Shown: one piece after another, positions 16,392 through 23,317 of the stretch
How the letters are laid out: each line of letters begins with the position of its first letter
Numbering within the stretch: position 1 is the first letter of the stretch
Assembly: GCF_007751035.1 (NCBI RefSeq)
Contig: NZ_CP036433.1
Coordinates: 3,267,001 to 3,331,000 of the forward strand
Reading direction: 5' to 3'
DNA: 64,000 nt
From: Lignipirellula cremea
GTDB taxonomy: Bacteria > Planctomycetota > Planctomycetia > Pirellulales > Pirellulaceae
Made by a program: the position numbers and the translations under genes
The notes under the pieces: generated by a model
What the model saw: only the letters and a program-made list of their open reading frames with translations
Database searches by the model: none
What the model was told of the DNA's origin: nothing

Positions 16392-17267
16392 ATGCGATTA
16401 GTCCTGCCCCTAATGATCGGTTTCACCTTGCTCGTTGGCTGTTCCCGTGAGAACACCAAACCTGCCGATAGAGGCGAAGTCGAACCATCGCAACGCGACC
16501 GCAACTTGGAAGAATCCGTAGATACGCCTGAAATGCACGCTTATCCATCGCCCAAATCTTGGGAGCACGCAAACGATCGGCAACGAAAACGTGCTCTGCG
16601 GTCATTTGATCAACTCAAGGAACGCAACGCCCCAGTTTACCCCGGACCACTGTTCGTCGATGATGACGAGGAAGTCACGCTTCAAAGCCCACAGGATGTC
16701 GCACGACGAACTCTCGTGTTGTGGGCGGTTGAACTGCGGGCTGAAGGGATATCGCAAGAAGAGGCAATTGAACTGATCGAAGGTCTCGAACTTTGGGATA
16801 GCGTCAGTCCAGAAGAAAAACGATTTCTGCAGGATGACGATCCAGACCCCACCGAAAGCCAAGAACTCGTGTGGCGTCTTGAAAGTATATGGGTACTTTT
16901 GTGGGCTCTTGGCTACGTCGAGGAACTTAACTGGCCGAGCGGCATGTGTGATGTCCCCAGGTTAGTCGAGATTCTCAAGCCGAATGAATCGAATCCTGCT
17001 TTCATCACTGATGCGAAGCTGCGAAGCAAAGCCGAGATCCTTGATGCCCAAGACTTGATCATGCGGATTCATTGGGCGATTCGGGACGCGCACCTAAATC
17101 ACGGCGGAATCATTCCCGATGATCTTGATTGGTCGCAGGATTACAACGCGGTCTCCGTCACAATGAGCGCGGCCGTTGGCGTCGTTGACCAAAGACACTA
17201 TACGTTGAACTGGTTGGTCAAGTTCTTGAAGCCGAAGGATTGGGATCACGTTGATACGCCAACCTAG
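16392..17267 (+). CDS. Cassette II: DUF4272 lipoprotein
   Basis: 291 residues. The first 17 form a lipoprotein signal ending in LLVGC, so the protein should be lipid-anchored outside the cytoplasm. The central domain matches DUF4272: RTLVLWAVELRAEG, GLELWDSVSPEEKRFL, WRLESIWVLLWALGYVEEL and MCDVPRLVEIL, followed by a helical C-terminus (DAQDLIMRIHWAIRDAHLN). The function of DUF4272 is unknown. The ATG lies 13 bases after the GTTCTGC that opens the cassette, and the stop lies 10 bases before its attC. There is no strong Shine-Dalgarno, as is common for cassette genes. Confidence 0.82.
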   Translation: MRLVLPLMIGFTLLVGCSRENTKPADRGEVEPSQRDRNLEESVDTPEMHAYPSPKSWEHANDRQRKRALRSFDQLKERNAPVYPGPLFVDDDEEVTLQSPQDVARRTLVLWAVELRAEGISQEEAIELIEGLELWDSVSPEEKRFLQDDDPDPTESQELVWRLESIWVLLWALGYVEELNWPSGMCDVPRLVEILKPNESNPAFITDAKLRSKAEILDAQDLIMRIHWAIRDAHLNHGGIIPDDLDWSQDYNAVSVTMSAAVGVVDQRHYTLNWLVKFLKPKDWDHVDTPT

Positions 17268-17277
17268 CCCAAATGTT

Positions 17278-17367
17278 GCAGAACCAGACGTTGCACGCGA
17301 GCGGGCGGCAACGCCGGTTTTGAAGTCAACGTCAAACGCGCCCGCCGCGTGAACTTGGTCGTTGAGG
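17278..17367 (+). other. attC of cassette II
   Basis: 90 bases. GCAGAAC (17278-17284) is the exact complement of cassette II's start GTTCTGC (16373). The inner arms GCACGCGAGCGGGCGG and CCCGCCGCGTGA pair with bulges. It ends at GTTGAGG (17361-17367), the start of the next cassette. Confidence 0.9.
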
Positions 17368-18016
17368 AGGCATCCATGCCTACTCAACGTTGCGATTGAG
17401 CTCCTCGAGGGAGCTACGGTCGCGACAAACCTGTTGGAGCACCGGTCCCAGCAGGCTGGCCCGGCGAATCGCCGGTGCTACCAGGCGTGTCGGGCGGTCC
17501 GGCATGTCTCAGTTTCCCTCTCGGACGCCTCCGGGCGGCCGACGGTTGACAGGTACACTTCGGTCGAACCGCACCAGCCGCAGGTGCAAATGGTCCGGCA
17601 TGAACGCCTCCTCAACCAGCGATTGGAACGGAAGTCGCAGCGCGGTAAAACGAATGGAACGTTTTCTGCGACCCCGCTCAATCGCAACGTTGAGGAGGCA
17701 TCCATGCCTACTCAACGTTGCGATTGAGCTCCTCGAGGGAGCTACGGTCGCGACAAACCTGTTGGAGCACCGGTCCCAGCAGGCTGGCCCGGCGAATCGC
17801 CGGTGCTACCAGGCGTGTCGGGCGGTCCGGCATGTCTCAGTTTCCCTCTCGGACGCCTCCGGGCGGCCGACGGTTGACAGGTACACTTCGGTCGAACCGC
17901 ACCAGCCGCAGGTGCAAATGGTCCGGCATGAACGCCTCCTCAACCAGCGATTGGAACGGAAGTCGCAGCGCGGTAAAACGAATGGAACGTTTTCTGCGAC
18001 CCCGCTCAATCGCAAC
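17361..18016 (+). repeat. Cassettes IIIa and IIIb: identical 328-bp cassette in tandem, no convincing ORF
   Basis: 17361-17688 and 17689-18016 are identical as far as I can compare. Each begins at the GTT crossover base and ends with its own attC, so the repeat unit is exactly one cassette. The open frames that cross it read through the junction and lack protein character. It is rich in hairpins: GTTGAG/CTCAAC enclosing GGCAT/ATGCC (17361-17388), AGCTCC/GGAGCT (17399-17415), GCACCGG/CCGGTGC (17439-17478) enclosing CCAGC/GCTGG, with an alternative CCGGCG/CGCCGG (17461-17475). Possible roles are a structured RNA or a regulatory cassette; neither is shown. The tandem copies can arise by cassette re-insertion or by slippage. 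Confidence 0.85.
17610..17695 (+). other. attC of cassette IIIa
   Basis: 86 bases from CCTCAAC (17610-17616) to GTTGAGG (17689-17695), exact complements. Inner arms GCGATTG/CAATCGC and GTCGCAG/CTGCGAC pair perfectly. It is unrelated in sequence to the 90-base type of cassettes I, II, V, VII and VIII. Confidence 0.9.
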
Positions 18017-18023
18017 GTTATCG
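17938..18023 (+). other. attC of cassette IIIb
   Basis: Same 86-base site 328 bases further on; it ends in GTTATCG (18017-18023), the start of cassette IV, instead of GTTGAGG. Confidence 0.88.
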
Positions 18024-18041
18024 CAAGAAACACTCGGCCAG

Positions 18042-18377
18042 ATGAGGAGCATAAAGAGCATCGAGGGAATGGTTGGTGGATCGCCATGCATTGACGGCAC
18101 GCGGCTGACATGCGCGAACGTTGCGCAGAGCCTACGCTACGAATCGGTCGATGAATACCTCCGAGACTACCCTCATCTAACCCCAGCCGACATACGGAAC
18201 TGTCTCGAATATTGCTCACGGAGACAGTGCATTGAAGACGAGGTGATCAACTTCTGCCAGCAGTGCACACTGGACACGCGACGAGATCCAGATCCCGATG
18301 ATTCGCCCGAAGAGATCTGGTTGTTAGCTGAGACCCTGCTGATGAACCGCAAATCCAATACGAGATCGAGAGACTAA
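18042..18377 (+). CDS. Cassette IV: DUF433 protein (antitoxin-like)
   Basis: 111 residues from the ATG at 18042, 25 bases after the GTT that opens the cassette; an ATG at 18069 is an alternative. The DUF433 block is clear: GMVGGSPCIDGTRLTCANV, then YESVDEYLRDYPHLTPADIR and NCLEYCSRR. DUF433 proteins are helix-turn-helix-like and often pair with PIN-type toxins (DUF5615) as antitoxins. Here there is no toxin gene before or after it within the cassette. The C-terminal 50 residues are acidic and carry CQQC, unusual for the family. Confidence 0.82.
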   Translation: MRSIKSIEGMVGGSPCIDGTRLTCANVAQSLRYESVDEYLRDYPHLTPADIRNCLEYCSRRQCIEDEVINFCQQCTLDTRRDPDPDDSPEEIWLLAETLLMNRKSNTRSRD

Positions 18378-18382
18378 CAAAG

Positions 18383-18508
18383 CGATAACAAGGCGTGGCT
18401 ACCAACAGGCTGCCCGCTGCGAGTCGAAAGCGTCATGACAATTCAACCATCAACCTTGAAATCGGAGCGCGCTCTCAGGCCGCCTGTGGCAGCACTCTGA
18501 CGTTCTGC
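18383..18508 (+). other. attC of cassette IV (126 bases, long form)
   Basis: CGATAAC (18383-18389) is the exact complement of the cassette start GTTATCG (18017). Inner arms around ACAGGC (about 18405) and GCCTGT (about 18482) pair, leaving a loop of roughly 60 bases. It ends at GTTCTGC (18502-18508). Confidence 0.82.
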
Positions 18509-18529
18509 GATAAGGAGCACTGCGAGACG

Positions 18530-19204
18530 ATGTCTGTGGACGACATGATCCGCGACCACACCAAAGAAAGCGACATTGCGTACGGTTCTAACCTCTATCA
18601 GGAGGTGGCTCGTAGAATGACTGACGTTGGGCTCAATCTCGCCTTCTTCGCGTTCACGACCAGCGAGCGCTCTTCTTGTGCCCGGACGCTGGATGACGAC
18701 ACGGCGTCTTGCCCCGTACTGACGCTGTACCTGCGATACAACGCGTACTTCCAACAGACTGGAATTGACCCGCATCACGGAAACTGGGATGACAAATGGG
18801 CACAGACGCGAACCGTTCGCGATGCTCTCAATGTGATCCTGCAACGTCATGGACTCGATAACGATTACGTGTCAGATCACACATTCATCTTTGTGCGCAC
18901 GCTTGAAGAACTTGCGTTCCGACAACTTGGTCAAAAATGCGCTGACGGAATCAAACAACTGGTCATTGCCGAGGCACCCGGTGTCCACGTCGACGGCGTC
19001 TACTGGGATGGAGCAGAATACTACGTTCTCATGCCCGACAAGGCTGACTACAAACGCGTCAAACGAAATGTGAAGGCCAACATCACAAAGACAGCTCCCA
19101 AACTCCTTGCGAATGCCGACACAGATGGCTATTGCCAGGACTACAAAACTACGATTGAATTTGGATATGGTGGCGTCGTTCCCATGCAATTCCTGCGTGG
19201 GTGA
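18530..19204 (+). CDS. Cassette V: hypothetical protein
   Basis: 224 residues from the ATG at 18530, behind AAGGAG; this start is taken because the cassette only begins at 18502, so the longer frame from 18395 would cross the upstream attC. It is a soluble mixed alpha/beta protein with no signal: NLYQEVARRMTDVGLNLAFF, PVLTLYLRYNAYFQQTG, HTFIFVRTLEELAFRQLG, YYVLMPDKADYKRVKRNV. I do not recognise a family. Codon use and GC are lower than in the flanking core genes, which fits acquired cargo. Confidence 0.75.
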   Translation: MSVDDMIRDHTKESDIAYGSNLYQEVARRMTDVGLNLAFFAFTTSERSSCARTLDDDTASCPVLTLYLRYNAYFQQTGIDPHHGNWDDKWAQTRTVRDALNVILQRHGLDNDYVSDHTFIFVRTLEELAFRQLGQKCADGIKQLVIAEAPGVHVDGVYWDGAEYYVLMPDKADYKRVKRNVKANITKTAPKLLANADTDGYCQDYKTTIEFGYGGVVPMQFLRG

Positions 19205-19224
19205 TGGCCAACGCCCAAGATGTC

Positions 19225-19315
19225 GCAGAACCATCGCATGCACGGGAGCGGCGGTGGCCAGCGGATTTTTAAATCAACGTCAACTCCCGCCGCCCCGTGA
19301 TGCGGGACGTTAGGC
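19225..19315 (+). other. attC of cassette V
   Basis: 91 bases from GCAGAAC (19225-19231, complement of the cassette start GTTCTGC at 18502) to GTTAGGC (19309-19315). Arms GCACGGGAGCGGCGG and CCGCCGCCCCGTGA pair with bulges. It is the same type as the sites of cassettes I and II. Confidence 0.92.
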
Positions 19316-19320
19316 GTCAC

Positions 19321-19773
19321 ATGCGCAACTCTTTCAGCTTCCATCTTCTCGGACGGAAGGCATCCGCGTCTGCCGGAGCAACGACTCAGGCCAGAACGTC
19401 GGTGGACTTTCTTGTGGACGAGATATCGCTTCTGCACCGTCTGACTAAGGAAGACGGTGGCCACGGAGACTTCATGGGTTGCTTTGTCCGAGGTTTTCCG
19501 GAGGCGAACCTGGCAAAACAGAAAACACTCCTTGCTTCGTCACCAGCGGAGACTGACGACGGTCGCGTCCTTCTGTATGTTTGCCCTGAGTGTGGCGATA
19601 TTGGTTGCGGAGCCTACGCGGTAAAGGTTCGAGCAACTCAAGGTACTGTCGAATGGTTCGAGTTCGCCTACGTGAATGGCCACGAGCCGCCCCGGTTCAT
19701 CGAATCCATTGGCCCCTTTCTGTTCGATGCAGAGGAGTACAAAAGTGTCGTCACACGGTCGAGTGACGCCTAA
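19321..19773 (+). CDS. Cassette VI: small protein with CPECGDIGCG motif
   Basis: 150 residues from the ATG at 19321, five bases after the GTTAGGC core; the in-frame ATG at 19297 lies inside the preceding attC and is rejected. The conserved core is VLLYVCPECGDIGCGAYAVKV, followed by WFEFAYVNG and IGPFLFDAEEYKSVV. I have seen this arrangement in uncharacterised bacterial proteins, some labelled oxidoreductase without evidence. The paired cysteines could bind zinc. The stop codon TAA (19771-19773) is part of the GCCTAAC core of its attC. Confidence 0.8.
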   Translation: MRNSFSFHLLGRKASASAGATTQARTSVDFLVDEISLLHRLTKEDGGHGDFMGCFVRGFPEANLAKQKTLLASSPAETDDGRVLLYVCPECGDIGCGAYAVKVRATQGTVEWFEFAYVNGHEPPRFIESIGPFLFDAEEYKSVVTRSSDA

Positions 19774-19839
19774 CCCTTCCATCGAGCGGATGCCCAACCG
19801 GCTGCGCCGGTCGGTCACCGCTCATGTCAAACGTTCGCC
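19768..19839 (+). other. attC of cassette VI (short classical form)
   Basis: 72 bases from GCCTAAC (19768-19774, complement of GTTAGGC at 19309) to GTTCGCC (19833-19839). CATCGAGCGG pairs with CCGCTCATG with one bulged base. This is the one site whose core fits the textbook GTTRRRY/RYYYAAC consensus, and it resembles gammaproteobacterial-type attC sites. Confidence 0.9.
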
Positions 19840-19850
19840 GACAGAAGCAC

Positions 19851-20252
19851 ATGAAATGTCTGCCACATGAGAAAGCCGAGATGATTCGTCGGTTCGCCAG
19901 AAACTACCGCGACGCAGACATCTCGTTTGATCGTGGCGGAGTTGAATGGCTAGACAGTTATATTGATTCGCTACATGATAATGCTACCGACCTGGAAAAC
20001 GAGCAACGGGTCTTCGCACTTGGTTGCTTTTTCGGAGTCTGTCTCGCGGAAACCATTGGTGGTGAGTGGAGTCTCGTTGGTGACAAATGGTTTTTCGTGT
20101 CCTGCAGCTCATCGAGGATTGACCCATTCGACTGCATACGATCGCAGATGCGACCAGGTCGCTTGAATACCCTCTCGGTGACATTTGATACAATTGTGAA
20201 CGCAACTCAAAAAAGCGGCGAACCAGACGATGCACGTGAGTCGCCGAGTTGA
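19851..20252 (+). CDS. Cassette VII: hypothetical protein
   Basis: 133 residues from the ATG at 19851, 12 bases after the cassette core; an upstream ATG at 19824 lies within the attC stem. Visible features: an N-terminal helix (EKAEMIRRFARNYRDADISF), a helical middle (RVFALGCFFGVCLAETIGGE) and a short beta-rich part (WSLVGDKWFFVSCSS). The last ten or so codons and the stop are inside the cassette's own attC. I do not recognise a family. Confidence 0.72.
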   Translation: MKCLPHEKAEMIRRFARNYRDADISFDRGGVEWLDSYIDSLHDNATDLENEQRVFALGCFFGVCLAETIGGEWSLVGDKWFFVSCSSSRIDPFDCIRSQMRPGRLNTLSVTFDTIVNATQKSGEPDDARESPS

Positions 20253-20306
20253 GTTCATTGAAGTGGTGAGTCGTTCGCGGCGACCACGTGATCGTTAACG
20301 TTATTT
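20217..20306 (+). other. attC of cassette VII
   Basis: 90 bases from GGCGAAC (20217-20223, complement of GTTCGCC at 19833) to GTTATTT (20300-20306). Arms GATGCACGTGAGTCGCCG and CGGCGACCACGTGATC pair with two bulges. Confidence 0.9.
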
Positions 20307-20321
20307 GGATTAGGATTACGC

Positions 20322-21086
20322 TTGTCTGACAATACCACGCTCTTCTTCGGCAACTTTAATCTAGCCGCAACCGACTCGGACTCTTCCGAGTACAGACACA
20401 CCTTCGGTGGTGAACATGATCGGCGCGGCGCGTCACGCGAAGACTGCAATGGAATCCTGATTCACTTATTGCACCGCATTAATTTGCGCGATCCTTGCGT
20501 ACCGATTCAAATCCCTGGACTTGACCGGCTGCCGCTTTACTACGTCTTTGACTTTCGCGCAAACGATCTGGGGTACAGACTCACTTCCGAAGACTCGATG
20601 GATACTTTCTTTCCCTTGGATGACAAAAACGTCACGTCCAAAGAAGAATGGCCGGGGAAGAATTATCCCACTGCTTTTCCTCGCTCGGATTTCTCCGTAT
20701 TTCAATGCAACTACGATCCCACAGATCCCGAAGATGCGTACATGTGGGCGGGGGTTTTTGGGATCCCAAAGCTGTCAGCTGCTGGGCGCGAGTCTGTCAA
20801 ACGTCGCGTCGAACGTGATTGTGAGTTCGCTTACGACTTTACGGACGCAACCGAAGAGGAATACGAGGATGCAATGTGTTTCCCGTTCATGCAGGGAAAG
20901 CCCAACAACACTTGCTTGAATCCAGGTTGTGAGAATCATTCGCGTCACGGGCAGCTTAACGTAATCGCTTTGTTGCCGCCTGAGCCCGTTTCCGGTGTTC
21001 AACTCTGGGATGGTGCGGGCGTGCAACTGATTTTTCAAATGTGTCCCTTGTGCTACACTATCCGAAGTAGCAACCAGTGCACGTAG
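20322..21086 (+). CDS. Cassette VIII: hypothetical protein with Cys pairs
   Basis: 254 residues from a TTG at 20322, preceded by TTAGGA at good spacing and lying 15 bases after the cassette core. The N-terminus (NTTLFFGNFNLAATDSD) and the middle (GLDRLPLYYVFDFRANDLGY) are beta-rich; the C-terminal part has NTCLNPGCENHSRHGQLNV and MCPLCYTI, a C-x4-C..H..CxxC pattern that could bind zinc. I do not recognise a family. It is soluble without a signal peptide. Confidence 0.75.
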   Translation: MSDNTTLFFGNFNLAATDSDSSEYRHTFGGEHDRRGASREDCNGILIHLLHRINLRDPCVPIQIPGLDRLPLYYVFDFRANDLGYRLTSEDSMDTFFPLDDKNVTSKEEWPGKNYPTAFPRSDFSVFQCNYDPTDPEDAYMWAGVFGIPKLSAAGRESVKRRVERDCEFAYDFTDATEEEYEDAMCFPFMQGKPNNTCLNPGCENHSRHGQLNVIALLPPEPVSGVQLWDGAGVQLIFQMCPLCYTIRSSNQCT

Positions 21087-21097
21087 CGCAAAACACC

Positions 21098-21187
21098 AAA
21101 TAACAATGCCGTGCATACGGAGGACGGCATCGCGCGTTTACAAATGGAAAATCAACACGCCGTCCCAGGTAACGGCGGGCGTTCGTC
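21098..21187 (+). other. attC of cassette VIII (last site of the array)
   Basis: 90 bases from AAATAAC (21098-21104, complement of GTTATTT at 20300) to GTTCGTC (21181-21187). GGACGGC and GCCGTCC pair perfectly inside. No GACGAAC, the partner expected for a ninth attC, is found downstream. Confidence 0.85.
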
Positions 21188-21204
21188 GGCTCAAACAAAC
21201 TGAA

Positions 21205-22045
21205 ATGACAGCCATAGAAATCGTCCAGACGCAATGGAACGAGGGGAAAATAACTTCGGTTTTTGTATAGTGAGCCGAACGCGCTAGCGTCGGGCGGTTC
21301 TACTCCTGTGAGCCGAAGTTATTCTTCCCCAGTTCCTTGCGGCGGCGCAAGGCGACAATCGCCGTCGAGACCCCTTGGGAATCGGGGGAAAATAACTTCG
21401 GCGATTTTTCCCGTTTGGCAGGAATCGGAAACGCGACATCCACAAGGGACGTGGCGAATTCCTTCTCACACCTCTTCCTCCTTCTTTGCGCCTTCGCGCC
21501 TTTGCGTGAGTTCCCCTTTTCCGCGATGCCGATTTTTCAACCCGCTCATTTTATCTTCCAGCCGTTGCAGGAGAGATTGGCGGTTTGATCACCAGGTGAA
21601 GCATACGTAAAAGTTGAACGTCATCGCTGTTATACAAAAACCGAAGAAGTTTTTTTCCCTCATTCCGAAGAACGGCCCGACGCTAGCGCGTTCGGCTCAC
21701 AGGATCAGCCGGCTTGGGCTGCTCAGGTTTCGTGGTTCCTGTCGAGAAAAATACCGAAGTTATTTTTCCCGCGTTCCAATGGTGGTTGATGTCGTGCTCT
21801 TTCCCTTCCCTGAACTGGGCTCGGCTTCGCGTGTATTCGGATTCTCACGCAGACGTTTTCGACATGGACGGACGCCTTCTGACATTCGCCACACTTGCCC
21901 AAGCCAGGAATCACCTGCTTGAAGACGAATACGTTTCACTTGATAATCTCGACTCGGAAGACTTCGCGGAACTACAAATAGAGGCTGAGCAGCTCACGCC
22001 ACCGTTGGCCGCATCGGATGCCGAATTGTGTCCGCAAATGTGGTC
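21205..22045 (+). pseudogene. Cassette IX gene, broken by a MITE-like element and an ISL3 remnant
   Basis: ATG at 21205 opens MTAIEIVQTQW, then the frame is cut by the inserted element 21238-21776 and resumes at 21783 as WLMSCSFPSLNWARLRVYSD. Removing the element and one CAATGG copy joins the parts in frame. The rest, HADVFDMDGRLLTFATLAQA then LLEDEYVSLDNLDSEDFAEL and ASDAELCPQMW, looks like a small uncharacterised bacterial family whose members end just after a PQM motif. The natural end is replaced from about 22045 by the ISL3 terminus. It is the last cassette: its start core is GTTCGTC at 21181 and its attC is lost. Confidence 0.75.
21238..21776. mobile_element. MITE-like non-coding element, 539 bp, flanked by CAATGG
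   Basis: CAATGG lies on both sides (21232-21237 and 21777-21782). The ends are inverted: AACGAGGGGAAAATAACTT on the left, and on the right the complement of AACGCGGGAAAAATAACTT, both continuing CGGT. Inside, GTGAGCCGAACGCGCTAGCG.. (21270-21295) recurs as an exact 26-base inverted copy at 21675-21700, and the GGGGAAAATAACTTCGG motif recurs at about 21311 (inverted), 21385 and 21640 (inverted, degenerate). It has no ORF of substance. Similar GCTAGCG/GTTCGGCTCAC palindromes are, from memory, frequent between genes of Rhodopirellula-like planctomycetes. Confidence 0.75.
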
Positions 22046-22896
22046 CAACCGGGATTATCATGGGTGGAGTTTTAGCCCGCCACAGTAAAAGAAGATGGCG
22101 GTTTGGAAGTTTTCGATGTTGCGGAAGCCGCCGACTCGGCGTTTGATGGACATGATCTTGCTGTTCACGCCTTCCGCGACGGCGTTGGTGATGCCGTGCG
22201 TGCAGTAGCTGACGACATTCGCTAATCGCTGCTTGATCGTCCGCGCCGCTTTCTTCAATGGCGTCAGGTTCGTGTGGATCACACGCTGATACCAATCCTG
22301 GAAATAGACCGTCGCGGCCGCCGCGTCGTCGTGATGCCAAAGGTCGCGGAGCATCTCTTTGTAGGACCAGGCTTTGCCCGTCTTCAGTTCCGCGCGATAC
22401 GCTTCGTCGAAGAAGAGGCGTTGCTTTTCGGTCAGATTCTCCTGGCCCTTGAGCCAGATATAACGGCTTCTCGCCAAGGTCATATCGCCCTCTGCGGAGA
22501 GCTCCTTGTGCTCGGCTCGCCACACCTGATCCACGGCCTTGCTGGCCAGCTGCATCACGTGGAAGCGGTCGTGCACGATCTTCTCTTCGGCCAGGGGAAT
22601 CGTCTCTTTGGCGGCGTTCACGTACGATGCGCTCATGTCCATGGAGATGGCCTCGATGGCGTTGATCTGAACGTCGGAAAGCTGGGAAAAACAAGCTTTA
22701 GCGGCGTGGATGTCCCTGCCGACGGCGATCGCCTGAACGGTGCTGTTGTCGATCTCGTACAGCAGAGTGACATACTTGTGTCCCTTGGCGAACGCCTTTT
22801 CATCGATGCCGACGCGCGGCATCGGCAAAGCTTCTTTGCGCTCTTGGCCGCGCTCCACGGCGCGCTGCACGATGGCCCAGGTTTGATCCCACTTGA
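22046..22896 (-). mobile_element. Truncated ISL3-family insertion sequence
   Basis: Only the distal two thirds of the element remain: the catalytic part of the transposase and one end near 22046. The other end is missing; at about 22897 the sequence switches to an unrelated SRPBCC gene fragment. The left limit is approximate, set by the end of homology-like sequence in the cassette IX protein. Confidence 0.7.
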
Positions 22897-22897
22897 A
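22058..22897 (-). pseudogene. ISL3-family transposase, N-terminally truncated
   Basis: 280 codons remain. The DDE catalytic region is recognisable: VGIDEKAFAKGHKYVTLLY (first Asp), EAISMDMSASYVNAAKE (second Asp), KIVHDRFHVMQLASKAVD, and the C-terminal NVVSYCTHGITNAVAEGVNS (Glu) with KRRVGGFRNIENF. The upstream zinc-ribbon and helix-turn-helix part, about 150 residues in full-length ISL3 transposases, is absent: an in-frame TAA lies immediately before KWDQTWAIVQRA. An internal GTG at 22870 could still start a 270-residue polypeptide, but without DNA-binding domains it should not be active. Confidence 0.85.
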
Positions 22898-23088
22898 TTA
22901 CCTGGCGCCTTGAAGCGGAAGGCGACGGCACGCGAGTCCACCTGGAACACCAGGGATTTGACCTGTCCTCCCCCATGGGAAAGATGGCCTACAAAGGCAT
23001 GGGCAACGGCTGGCCCGCGATCCTGGCTCGCATGGACGCGGCTCTGGCGCAGCGCCTGGTCATCACGAACATTCAGGGTGCGAGGTAG
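22897..23088 (+). pseudogene. C-terminal fragment of an SRPBCC (AHSA1-like) gene
   Basis: 63 codons and a stop: ITWRLEAEGDGTRVHLEHQG, then FDLSS, MGKMAYKGMGNGWPAILARM and DAALAQRLVI. This is the last beta strand and C-terminal helix of the START/AHSA1 ligand-binding fold. The first two thirds of the gene are gone, replaced at 22896 by the ISL3 remnant, so it marks a deletion joint rather than a functional gene. Confidence 0.8.
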
Positions 23089-23317
23089 AGTGCCTGGCCA
23101 CGAGCCTGTATCGGCCGGCGTGACCGGTATAATCGGCGCGACGGGAAAAATCTGGCGGCGCGGCGGGGGAGGTACGGCATTTAAAGGAGAATTCTCGCTT
23201 GCGGGCGAGCGTCTAATTAGGATGGAAGTCGCCGCCCGTTCCCGGGGCGTGGGGGGCTTGCGAGGTGCGGCCCTGCTGGAAGGTACTCCCCTTTGACTGT
23301 GACCTGTGAGAGACGCA

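Noticed and set aside
17509-17601. 30-codon - strand ORF in cassette III with MPDHLHLRLV, recalling the HUH motif of IS200/RAYT transposases
   Set aside because: Only a few residues agree, the frame stops soon, and the position overlaps the region leading into the attC. The unit's borders are those of a cassette, not of a REP/RAYT element.
17390-18377. Long open frames reading through both copies of cassette III into the DUF433 gene
   Set aside because: They cross cassette junctions and attC stems and have Arg/Ser-rich shadow composition; the DUF433 gene has its own start at 18042.
13200-22900. Genomic island bounded by a tRNA or by integrase attachment repeats
   Set aside because: No tRNA gene and no flanking direct repeats seen; the cassette junctions explain the borders better.
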